A stretch of 26,028 bases of DNA from an uncultured Bacilli bacterium (GTDB taxonomy: Bacteria > Bacillota_I > Bacilli_A > RF39 > UBA660), in NCBI GenBank assembly GCA_947628075.1, contig CANQYF010000006.1, forward strand, positions 1 to 26,028, written 5' to 3'. Below are positions 16,078 through 23,039 of the stretch, piece after piece. How positions within the stretch are numbered: the first letter of the stretch is position 1; every line of letters begins with the position of its first letter. A program made the position numbers and the translations under genes. The notes under the pieces are model-generated. The model was not told the DNA's origin, did no database searches, and saw only the letters and a program-made list of their open reading frames with translations.

Positions 16078-16145
16078 ATTCGACACTTTTTAAGGCTTTT
16101 ACTCGACACTTTTTAAGGTTTTTACTCGACACTTTTTAAGATTTT
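16078..16145. repeat. Three tandem copies of a 23-bp repeat
   Basis: The core CGACACTTTTTAAG recurs at 16081, 16104 and 16127, exactly 23 bases apart, with TTTTAC between copies. The spacing is about two helical turns, so proteins bound at each copy would lie on one face of the DNA. The array sits about 140 bases upstream of the 16283 gene. It could be an operator array, or a mobile-element terminus with repeated ends. The rest of the 15982-16282 gap shows only a terminator and a promoter. Confidence 0.85.
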
Positions 16146-16250
16146 AATTTTTTAAAGATCAAAATAGGCTATATAAACTACTCTTGCTTTTTAGGACTTT
16201 CCTATATTATTTTAATTGTCAAAATTTTTAATGAATTTATTAAAGAAGTA

Positions 16251-16259
16251 TGTTAGAAT
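16251..16259 (+). promoter_or_regulatory. Candidate extended -10 promoter for the murein-hydrolase operon
   Basis: TGT then TAGAAT (16254-16259). No good -35 lies 16-18 bases upstream. An alternative is TTGTCA (16216-16221) with a weak TATTAA 16 bases on. Transcription from the first would start inside the Shine-Dalgarno, so the second may be the real one. Confidence 0.35.
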
Positions 16260-16282
16260 AATTAAAGAAGGCGGTATTTAAT

Positions 16283-19267
16283 ATGGATCCAGAAGAAAAT
16301 AAGTTAGATTCTTTAGAAGAATCCGAAATGCCTCAATATGAAGATAGCGAGGAAGAAATATTAAATAATGAAGAAATGTTAGATACTACTAACAATGGTA
16401 GGTATTATGCCGAAAGAAATAAACCTAAAGAAAACCATACTAATACTAAAAAAGCAAAAGAAGACCACACTAATACCAAAAAAGTAATTGACAAAGGAGC
16501 GGAAATGGCTCTTAACCATTATATTCCAGGAGTGGGTGGTAAGATATACAACGCAGCTAAAAAAATGCCGGTTGTAGGAAAATCAATAGATAGAAAACAA
16601 GAAAAACTTGCAAAAATGGCTGATAAGAATCCCATGGTGAGAAATACCACAAATTTGTTAAATGGTAACAAAAAGGACGAATCTGAAAATAAACCAAGTG
16701 ATAACAAAGATGCAAGTGATTTATCAAAAAAACCAGCTGCAACGCCAAAGCCAGAAGATACATCTTCTAAACAAAATAATGAAAATAATAAAGATAATAA
16801 ATCGGAAAATAAAGAAAATAAAAGTCTTAATCCAAAAGATAAGTTAAAAAGCGGTGCTGCTAATAAAGCTCAAAATTTAATGGGCTCAGATGTCAATAAT
16901 TTAATGGCAAAGTTTAAAAAATTAAAAATGGTTATTACCATTTTATCTAATCCAGTTGTTTTATCAATAATTGGAATAGTTGCTCTACTTTTATTACTGA
17001 TTGCTATGTTTACTGGTGGCAGTGGTGGCTCTAGCGGGGGTGGTGGACTTAATGCTTACGCTTATTATGATCCTGAATGTAATATAAATTCTACTTCTGT
17101 TAGCTTAAATATTTGTTCTACTGATGAAACTAAAACTTTAACATTAAAAGATTATGTTATTGGAGCTACTTATAATGAAATTAAAGATAATGATTATTCA
17201 GCTGGTGCTATTAAAGCTTTAATGATTATTTTAAAAACTAACGCCTTAGCTAAAGGTGGCTATAATAATTCAAATAAGTCTGTATCTATTGATGATTGTG
17301 ATACGGCCTATACTAATACTTCTTCTGTTGATGATGAAACATTAACAAATATAAAAGATTATTATAATGAGATTGAAAATTATCTTTATTTACCTGATTC
17401 TTATACGGGTACTATTACAAGTTTAGGTAGCGAAAGTGTTTTAGAAATTAATGATAATATTAAAGAAAAACTAAAAAATACTAATTCTAGTGATTTTGAA
17501 TATATCTTGAAAGAACTATATCCTTCTCAAGAAGGAAGCACTACTACTCCACCAAATAATAAGCCAATAATATTCATTGGTGATTCTAGAACGGTCGGAC
17601 TACAAGATTCAGTTGGAGAAAACACATTGAATAAAGATAATGTTTCAATTGTTGCCTCTGGTGGTGAGGGAATTGGCTGGTTAAATAATACAGGTATTAA
17701 TGAAGTTAATACTATTATTAATAATAATGGCAATACATCTTATAATATTTTCAGTTGGTTAGGTGTAAACGGATTACAATTTCCTAGTTATGCTAGCACT
17801 TATGAAAATCTGGCTACAACGACATGGAAAAATCATACTATCTATATTATAAATATAGGGCCAGTATATGATGCAGACACAATATATGTTAAACAAAATC
17901 AAATTGATGACTTCAATGAAAAAATGGAAAACTTTATTAAACAAAAAAATTTGAGTAATTTAAAGTATATTAAAATTGATTATTCCAACTTGAATTTGCA
18001 ATATGATGCCGAGGGACTCCATTATAATAGTCAAAATTATAAAGATATTTATAATAAGATAATGACTGCTTTCCGAAATAATTCCAGTGTTAGCAATACT
18101 AAAGCTTTATATAATCTCGGTGATAATTGCACTATTTATGAATTAGATGAAAACAATACAGCTTGGTGGTGGCCAATTGGAAGTGCAGAGCCTACTGATG
18201 AAGATAAAAATATTTATGGTGGTACTCCAGTTAGAATTGGTAATAACTCAGCTTATGGTACTAGAGAAATAAATGGTAAAATTGAAACCCATAATGGTGA
18301 AGATATCCAAGGTAATAGATATGATCCGGTAATTGCCACTAGAAGTGGTACTGTTCTTGAAGCAAGAGATGGCTATGGCGACGGCAGTATTAATGAAAAA
18401 GGTTATGGTAATTATATTTTAATTGATCATGGCGATGGAACGAAAAGTAAATATGCCCATTTGCAAAAGGATACTTTAACTGTTAAAGTTGGGGATCATG
18501 TATTACAAGGGCAAAAAATTGCAGAAGTTGGTACTAGTGGTAGATCCACTGGACCACATTTACACTTTGAAATTATAATTAATGGTGGTTATGTTAATCC
18601 AATGTATTATATTTCTAAGGAAAATCCAAGGCCAATAGCATCAAGCATTTCTACCAATGATAGTGATGATTCTATAACAAAAGTATGTAAAATTTTAAAA
18701 AATGATTCTGGTCTTTCCGACGAAGCAATAGCAGCTATAATGGGAAATTTAGCAAGAGAAACAGGAATTAATCCTAATATGTCCGGTAATGATGTCATTG
18801 CAGGTAGTACAGGATATGGCATGGCCGCTTGGCTTGATTTAAAAGTATGCTCAGATTATAGCGATGTATGTAGTGCTGCTGAAAGCGGAAGCTGTAATGG
18901 TAGTAAAATGAAATGCTTTTGCAAAAATAAAAACTTAGATTGGAATACCGCCGAATGTCAAACAGCATATTTAATAAATCAAATAGATACAACTTATGTT
19001 AATAATAGATTATATTATAAAGAAATATTATTAAACAGCTTTGCAGATTATAACTCACTTTCAATGTATGATAATAATATAATAAATGCAATGACCAACA
19101 AATTTTGTTTTAGATATGAAGTTGCCGGTGATTGTTATAAAAATGGTGAAGAAATAATTTATAACCCACAAAGAGCATGCTTTGCAAATTATTATTATTC
19201 TTTTATTAAAAATGATTGTAGCTGGAATGGTATAGAAGATAAAGAAAAAGATAAATGTTCATATTAA
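16283..19267 (+). CDS. Single-pass membrane multi-domain murein hydrolase (SpoIID-like, SGNH, M23, lysozyme-like)
   Basis: 994 aa, with AAGAAGGCGG Shine-Dalgarno. Residues 1-215 are charged, Lys/Asn/Glu-rich and predicted cytoplasmic. One helix lies at about 222-244, followed by a Gly/Ser linker. Outside the cell come: a SpoIID-like segment (about 283-330, L-K-D-Y-V-I-G-A-T-Y-N-E-I then A-I-K-A-L-M); an SGNH-hydrolase domain (about 427-600) with G-D-S-R, Ser435, and E-G-L-H, His580; an M23 peptidase (about 640-775) with H-N-G-E-D (His670, Asp674) and H-L-H (His759, His761); and a phage-lysozyme-like domain (about 800-990) with N-L-A-R-E-T-G, Glu826. M23 cuts peptide crosslinks, lysozyme-like domains cut glycan, and SGNH domains often remove O-acetyl groups. 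The set suggests a tethered enzyme that opens the wall at a machine site. The SpoIID-like call is the least certain. Confidence 0.85.
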   Translation: MDPEENKLDSLEESEMPQYEDSEEEILNNEEMLDTTNNGRYYAERNKPKENHTNTKKAKEDHTNTKKVIDKGAEMALNHYIPGVGGKIYNAAKKMPVVGKSIDRKQEKLAKMADKNPMVRNTTNLLNGNKKDESENKPSDNKDASDLSKKPAATPKPEDTSSKQNNENNKDNKSENKENKSLNPKDKLKSGAANKAQNLMGSDVNNLMAKFKKLKMVITILSNPVVLSIIGIVALLLLLIAMFTGGSGGSSGGGGLNAYAYYDPECNINSTSVSLNICSTDETKTLTLKDYVIGATYNEIKDNDYSAGAIKALMIILKTNALAKGGYNNSNKSVSIDDCDTAYTNTSSVDDETLTNIKDYYNEIENYLYLPDSYTGTITSLGSESVLEINDNIKEKLKNTNSSDFEYILKELYPSQEGSTTTPPNNKPIIFIGDSRTVGLQDSVGENTLNKDNVSIVASGGEGIGWLNNTGINEVNTIINNNGNTSYNIFSWLGVNGLQFPSYASTYENLATTTWKNHTIYIINIGPVYDADTIYVKQNQIDDFNEKMENFIKQKNLSNLKYIKIDYSNLNLQYDAEGLHYNSQNYKDIYNKIMTAFRNNSSVSNTKALYNLGDNCTIYELDENNTAWWWPIGSAEPTDEDKNIYGGTPVRIGNNSAYGTREINGKIETHNGEDIQGNRYDPVIATRSGTVLEARDGYGDGSINEKGYGNYILIDHGDGTKSKYAHLQKDTLTVKVGDHVLQGQKIAEVGTSGRSTGPHLHFEIIINGGYVNPMYYISKENPRPIASSISTNDSDDSITKVCKILKNDSGLSDEAIAAIMGNLARETGINPNMSGNDVIAGSTGYGMAAWLDLKVCSDYSDVCSAAESGSCNGSKMKCFCKNKNLDWNTAECQTAYLINQIDTTYVNNRLYYKEILLNSFADYNSLSMYDNNIINAMTNKFCFRYEVAGDCYKNGEEIIYNPQRACFANYYYSFIKNDCSWNGIEDKEKDKCSY

Positions 19268-19284
19268 AATAAAGGAGAATATAT

Positions 19285-20175
19285 ATGAATAAAAATAAAC
19301 AATTTTATATAATTATATTTGTTGTAATAATTCTGATTATTACTTCTCTACTTGCTTTATGGTTAAGTAATTCTATTGATGATGATGAAAAAAACAATCC
19401 TAATAATGGTGGCACTACAGCACCATCAATTACCCAAGAAATTACAAGATTAGATAATTATGACACCTTTTTTTCCATTCAAGATGCTATTAACAATTTT
19501 TATTCCTCTATTTATAATAATAAGGAAAAAGCTTTAGAAATATTAGATAAAGATTATATTTTTGAAAATGGTGTAAACATTAATAATCTTGAAAGTTACT
19601 TCCCTCGTACTTATGAAGTTGTCAATTTTATTGCAGAAGAAATATATTATAATCAAGCAAGTGAAGTAATATATTATTTTGTTAAAGGATATACAACTGA
19701 TACTACAATGGATGAACCAATTATATATAAAGATAATATTTACTATTTATTAATTAGAAAAAATAATAAATATATTATTAAACCATTAAATAATATAAAT
19801 GATTTAGAAAGTTATGCTAAAGAGTATAATAAAGTTGATATTAACATTAATAATAATGAAACATTTAGTAATAAAACTACTAGTGAAACAAATAAATTAA
19901 TTAGTTATATTGCTAATTATAAAAATCTTGTATTATATGATACAAATAAAGCTTATGAGATGTTAGCAGATGATATGAAAAATATATATCCTAATGAAAA
20001 CTCATTAAGAAATGATCGAATAAATATAGCTAATAAATTATTTACAGCTTTCTACTCTACTGGTAATATTGAATATGAAGACTACATAGTTTATAAAATA
20101 CAAGATAATTCATATCATACTATTACTATTACCGAATATTATCCAAATGATTATAAAATTAGTTTTAATTATTAG
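19285..20175 (+). CDS. Membrane-anchored protein with possible tandem NTF2-like domains
   Basis: This 296-aa protein has an AAAGGAGAATATAT-ATG start 17 bases after the hydrolase stop, so it is co-transcribed. It has one N-terminal helix (about 6-27), an Asn/Gly/Thr linker, and two similar-sized extracellular halves (about 50-175 and 205-296). Each half begins with a helix of the I-x-x-F-Y-S-S-I/L-F-x-A-F-Y type and ends in beta strands, which is what an NTF2-like fold looks like in sequence. A helix plus two NTF2-like domains is the build of TcpC/VirB8-type proteins of Gram-positive conjugation systems, but the same fold also occurs in many unrelated lipoproteins. It is probably a scaffold partner of the hydrolase. 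Family not recognised. Confidence 0.65.
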   Translation: MNKNKQFYIIIFVVIILIITSLLALWLSNSIDDDEKNNPNNGGTTAPSITQEITRLDNYDTFFSIQDAINNFYSSIYNNKEKALEILDKDYIFENGVNINNLESYFPRTYEVVNFIAEEIYYNQASEVIYYFVKGYTTDTTMDEPIIYKDNIYYLLIRKNNKYIIKPLNNINDLESYAKEYNKVDININNNETFSNKTTSETNKLISYIANYKNLVLYDTNKAYEMLADDMKNIYPNENSLRNDRINIANKLFTAFYSTGNIEYEDYIVYKIQDNSYHTITITEYYPNDYKISFNY

Positions 20176-20190
20176 AAATCTTAACATAAT

Positions 20191-20223
20191 AACAAGGAAA
20201 CAATATAGTAGTTTCCTTGTTTT
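20191..20223 (+). terminator. Terminator of the hydrolase operon (left copy)
   Basis: A perfect 11-base stem, AACAAGGAAAC (20191-20201) with GTTTCCTTGTT (20211-20221), has a nine-base loop and is followed by TTGT. A near-copy recurs at 22959-22996. Confidence 0.85.
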
Positions 20224-20230
20224 GTATATA
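20192..20230 (+). repeat. Direct repeat, left copy (terminator hairpin unit)
   Basis: GTTTCCTTGTTTTGTATATA at 20211-20230 matches 22977-22996 at 19 of 20 bases. The 5' arm of the hairpin is also recognisable in both. The two copies bracket the whole accessory segment between the hydrolase operon and uvrB. Confidence 0.75.
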
Positions 20231-20361
20231 TTTTAATATTTATTGTTCCTTTCATAAGGATTTTTGAAATATTTTCCTAAAAAAAGGAACATTTTATTTT
20301 TACTATTTTATGATTTTTCAGACGCATCTGAAAAATTCAGCAATTATGTTAGAAAAAACAA

Positions 20362-20634
20362 ATGAAAAAAATGATTCAAGAAATTAAAAGATATTATTTT
20401 GAGTAGCAGAAAAAAAGTGGCTTATGAAGTAAATAATACTATGTTATATGCATATTGGAATGTTGGAAAAATTATTGTTGAAAATGAACAAAATGGCAAT
20501 ATTAAAGCAGAATATGGGAAACAAATTATGAAAGACTCTCTAAGAAATTAAGAAAAGGTTTTATGTTTGTAGGTTTGAGGAACCTACAAGCTATTATTTT
20601 TGTGATAAAGGCAAGTATGATATTTCATTAAAAA
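20362..20634 (+). pseudogene. Frameshifted remnant of a YhcG/DUF1016 N-terminal domain protein
   Basis: Three frames join into one recognisable protein. 20362-20389 reads M-I-Q-E-I-K. 20390-20548 reads D-I-I-L-S-S-R-K-K-V-A-Y-E-V-N-N-T-M, then Y-W-N-V-G-K-I-I-V-E-N-E-Q and A-E-Y-G-K-Q-I-M-K-D. From 20536, L-S-K-K-L-R-K-G-F continues in the third frame. This is the N-terminal domain of YhcG/DUF1016 proteins, which normally run to about 330-370 aa with a PD-(D/E)xK nuclease domain. Here two frameshifts and the loss of everything after the first ~85 residues leave a dead fragment. The remaining ~90 bases up to the next promoter show nothing certain. This family is typical of defence and mobile regions. 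Confidence 0.85.
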
Positions 20635-20732
20635 AACTTATGAAAAAGATATTGACTTTTTTAACAAAAGGTATAAAATATAACAAAAAGCAAAAAAATA
20701 TATTAAAATATGGTATCATTTGAATATTTTTA

Positions 20733-20741
20733 TGCTATAAT
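20733..20741 (+). promoter_or_regulatory. Extended -10 promoter of the ATPase/TOPRIM pair
   Basis: TGC then a perfect TATAAT (20736-20741). No good -35, as is common with extended -10 sites. It lies just ahead of the AAAGG Shine-Dalgarno of the ATPase gene. Confidence 0.65.
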
Positions 20742-20762
20742 ATAACTGAAAGGATGATAATT

Positions 20763-22088
20763 ATGATAAGATACGTTAAGTTAACTAATTATAAATCGCT
20801 TGTTAATTTAAATGTTAATTTTATGAAGACTAAAACTAAACCTAAGAATCTAGTTCTAATTTATGGTGAAAATGGAATAGGAAAATCAAATTTTGCTAAT
20901 TCATTTTATACTTTAAACGAAACAATGAGGACTATGTCATCTATTGAAATGTTTAAAAAAATAATAGAAAAGGCAGAAGATAATAAATTTATCGAGCACA
21001 AACATTTCATTGAAACACATTTTAAAGAAAGATTTAAAGATATTAAGATGATTATAAATGATTGTAAGACTATTGACTCTACTGATAATATGATAATGGA
21101 ATATGGATTTGTATTCAATAAAAAAAATGGTGTTTATCATATTGAAATGAATGATAATGAAATTGTTTCAGAGAAACTAGAGTATGTTATTAACAAAAAT
21201 CAAACTTATTTTTTTGATATAAACAAAACTAATGTTAAAATAAATAATAATATTTTTACTGATAAAAACTATTATAATGAGTTTCTTGAATTGATTGATA
21301 AATATTGGGGAAAACACTCTTTTCTTTCAATTTTGTCCTATGAAATTGAAGATAAAAAAAGAGAATATATGAGTAAAAATATATCAGAAAATCTTTATAA
21401 TGTAGTTCTTTATTTGAAAATGATGTGTACAAAAATTAAAGGTGGAAATCATAGTGAATTTGGTATAATTGGAACACAACATAATTTTATGGACGATTTA
21501 GAAGAAGGTAAAATTCCTATAAAATATGAAAAAGAACTTGCTAAAAATGAATATTTGCTTAATGAAATTTTTACTAATTTGTACTCAGATATAAAAAATG
21601 TATATTATAAAAAAACAGTTGAAGATAATTATATAAAATATAAACTTTTTAGTAAAAAAATGATATATGGAAAAATAATGGATGTGGATTTTTCACTTGA
21701 ATCAACAGGTACTCAAAACATTCTAGTACTAGTTCCTTATTTAATATCTGCTTGTGAAGGTCAAACAGTTATTATAGATGAACTGGATACTGGAATACAT
21801 GATTTGCTTGTAAAAAATTTGTTGGAATGTATTTCTAGATATGTTAAAGGACAACTAATTATTACAACACATAATACAATGCTTATCGATTCATCAATTC
21901 CACATGAAAATATTTATATATTTAATGCTAATAGTAAAGCCGAAAAAGAACTAATTGCAATAACTGATTTTGATGGCAGAATTCATAAAAATAATAGTCC
22001 TAGAAAAAAATATCTTAATGGAATATATGGGGGAATACCTATGTTTACAGATATAGATTTTGAAGAATTAATTGAAAATTTAAAATAA
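20763..22088 (+). CDS. AAA15/OLD-like ABC-type ATPase, probable defence component
   Basis: This 441-aa protein has an N-terminal strand typical of SMC/ABC-type defence ATPases (I-R-Y-V-K-L-T-N-Y-K-S-L), Walker A G-E-N-G-I-G-K-S (35-42), an ABC signature-like S-T-G-T-Q (about 316), Walker B V-I-I-D-E-L-D-T-G-I-H (about 336-346), and a switch-region T-T-H-N-T (about 370). The middle (about 60-300) is variable and helical. ATG 20763 is preferred to 20754, because AAAGG ends directly against the latter but stands nine bases from the former. The next gene, 14 bases on, encodes a TOPRIM-like protein. ATPase plus TOPRIM pairs occur in RloA/RloB, AbiL and PARIS (AriA/AriB) phage-defence modules. The family level is sure, but the exact system is not. 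Confidence 0.8.
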   Translation: MIRYVKLTNYKSLVNLNVNFMKTKTKPKNLVLIYGENGIGKSNFANSFYTLNETMRTMSSIEMFKKIIEKAEDNKFIEHKHFIETHFKERFKDIKMIINDCKTIDSTDNMIMEYGFVFNKKNGVYHIEMNDNEIVSEKLEYVINKNQTYFFDINKTNVKINNNIFTDKNYYNEFLELIDKYWGKHSFLSILSYEIEDKKREYMSKNISENLYNVVLYLKMMCTKIKGGNHSEFGIIGTQHNFMDDLEEGKIPIKYEKELAKNEYLLNEIFTNLYSDIKNVYYKKTVEDNYIKYKLFSKKMIYGKIMDVDFSLESTGTQNILVLVPYLISACEGQTVIIDELDTGIHDLLVKNLLECISRYVKGQLIITTHNTMLIDSSIPHENIYIFNANSKAEKELIAITDFDGRIHKNNSPRKKYLNGIYGGIPMFTDIDFEELIENLK

Positions 22089-22102
22089 AGGATATCTAAT
22101 TA

Positions 22103-22690
22103 ATGAAACAGTTAAATTATACCAAAGCAGTTGTAATTGTTCATGGAAAATCAGAAAAGCAAATATGTCAATATATAAAAAATAAACTAAGACTAAAAAT
22201 GGAAATTTATAGTGATAAAAATGGTGAGAAAGCTATACAGATTACTAGTTTGAAAAATATACTCAATAATAAAATTTTTAAATCATATAGAAATTTTATC
22301 AAAATTTATGAAGATGTAGAATTAAGTAGAGATGGTAAGTCTATAAATAATAACTTTAAAATATTCATAATTATGGATACAGATGATTGTAGCGCGGTAC
22401 AAAAACGAAATTTTATTAACAAAGAAATGTTTAAATGGCATTGGGCTTATAATTATATTGTTCCTATCTATAATATTCCAGAACTTGAATCAGTACTTGA
22501 AAAAGCGAATATTCCATTTAAAAAAACTGGTGATAAAAGAAAAAAAGAATATATTAAATTATTTCCAACTGATCCAAAATATGAAAAAACTGATGAAATT
22601 CAAATTCAAGAACTACTTAATACATTAAAAAAACAGGAAAATACAAATTTATATGAATTTTTAGATTTTTGTTTAAAATCTTCTGATTAA
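22103..22690 (+). CDS. TOPRIM/RloB-like effector candidate
   Basis: This 195-aa protein has V-V-I-V-H-G-K-S-E-K (10-19), a first strand followed by a conserved Glu (E18) as in TOPRIM folds. Then come F-I-I-M-D-T-D-D (Asp92, Asp94), the D-x-D strand, and Y-N-I-P-E-L-E-S-V-L (123-132), which takes the place of the N-P-x-F-E-x-W-L motif of RloB/AbiLii-type proteins. These are the metal-binding residues of OLD/RloB nucleases. It is shorter than AriB (about 300 aa). An AAAGGAT Shine-Dalgarno lies in the 14-base gap after the ATPase gene, so the pair is one operon. It is probably a nuclease or other toxin held in check or fired by the ATPase. That role is inferred. Confidence 0.68.
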   Translation: MKQLNYTKAVVIVHGKSEKQICQYIKNKLRLKMEIYSDKNGEKAIQITSLKNILNNKIFKSYRNFIKIYEDVELSRDGKSINNNFKIFIIMDTDDCSAVQKRNFINKEMFKWHWAYNYIVPIYNIPELESVLEKANIPFKKTGDKRKKEYIKLFPTDPKYEKTDEIQIQELLNTLKKQENTNLYEFLDFCLKSSD

Positions 22691-22958
22691 ATATATTATG
22701 TCATTTACCAAAACTTCCACAATCGATTGATTAATGTGGAAATGCTGTTGATTATATAAAATGTTATGTTCATAATTGATGTTAGTAAAAATAAATACTG
22801 ACACACCTTTTTTATGATAAAGCAGTTTTAATATACGTTATATTGATCGAATTAAGACTCAAGATAATTTAAAAGATAAAAATGTTAAATTATTATCAGA
22901 TTTAAATATGAATGTTATGGTAAAAAACATAAAATATCAAAAAAAGTTAAAAATAAAT
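22691..22958. other. Non-coding gap after the TOPRIM gene
   Basis: A seven-base inverted repeat, TTCCACA (22715-22721) with TGTGGAA (22735-22741), has no T run, so it is not an obvious terminator. One frame is open from about 22836 to 22996 (R-Y-I-D-R-I-K-T-Q-D-N-L-K-D-K) but has no start signal and no family I recognise. It could be decayed coding sequence. Confidence 0.4.
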
Positions 22959-22996
22959 ACAGGGAAGCACATTGTTGTTTCCTTGTTTTGTCTATA
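22959..22996 (+). repeat. Direct repeat, right copy (degenerate terminator hairpin)
   Basis: ACAGGGAAGC (22959-22968) pairs with GTTTCCTTGT (22977-22986) through ten pairs including two G-T wobbles, followed by TTTG. The right 20 bases match the left copy (20211-20230) at 19 positions. It can end transcripts of the ATPase/TOPRIM pair, and its tail runs into the uvrB -10 box. Confidence 0.75.
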
Positions 22997-22998
22997 AT
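22972..22998 (+). promoter_or_regulatory. uvrB promoter
   Basis: A perfect TATAAT (22993-22998) with TTGTTG (22972-22977) 15 bases upstream. The spacing is short, so the -35 is uncertain. No LexA/SOS-like box is evident by eye. Confidence 0.55.
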
Positions 22999-23039
22999 AT
23001 AGTGATAAAATAATGATAATTAATGAAAGGAGCATCAAT

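Noticed and set aside
16078..16145. Possible CRISPR array (also considered for 25777-25885)
   Set aside because: The copies are directly adjacent with no unique spacers of regular length, and no cas genes are visible.
112..20175. Complete type IV secretion or conjugation system
   Set aside because: VirB2-, VirB8- and hydrolase-like elements are suggestive, but there is no VirB4, VirD4 coupling protein, VirB6 or relaxase in the window.
22383..22628. 81-aa open frame inside the TOPRIM gene
   Set aside because: It is an out-of-frame shadow of the TOPRIM gene with low-complexity Lys/Ile/Leu composition and no ribosome-binding site.
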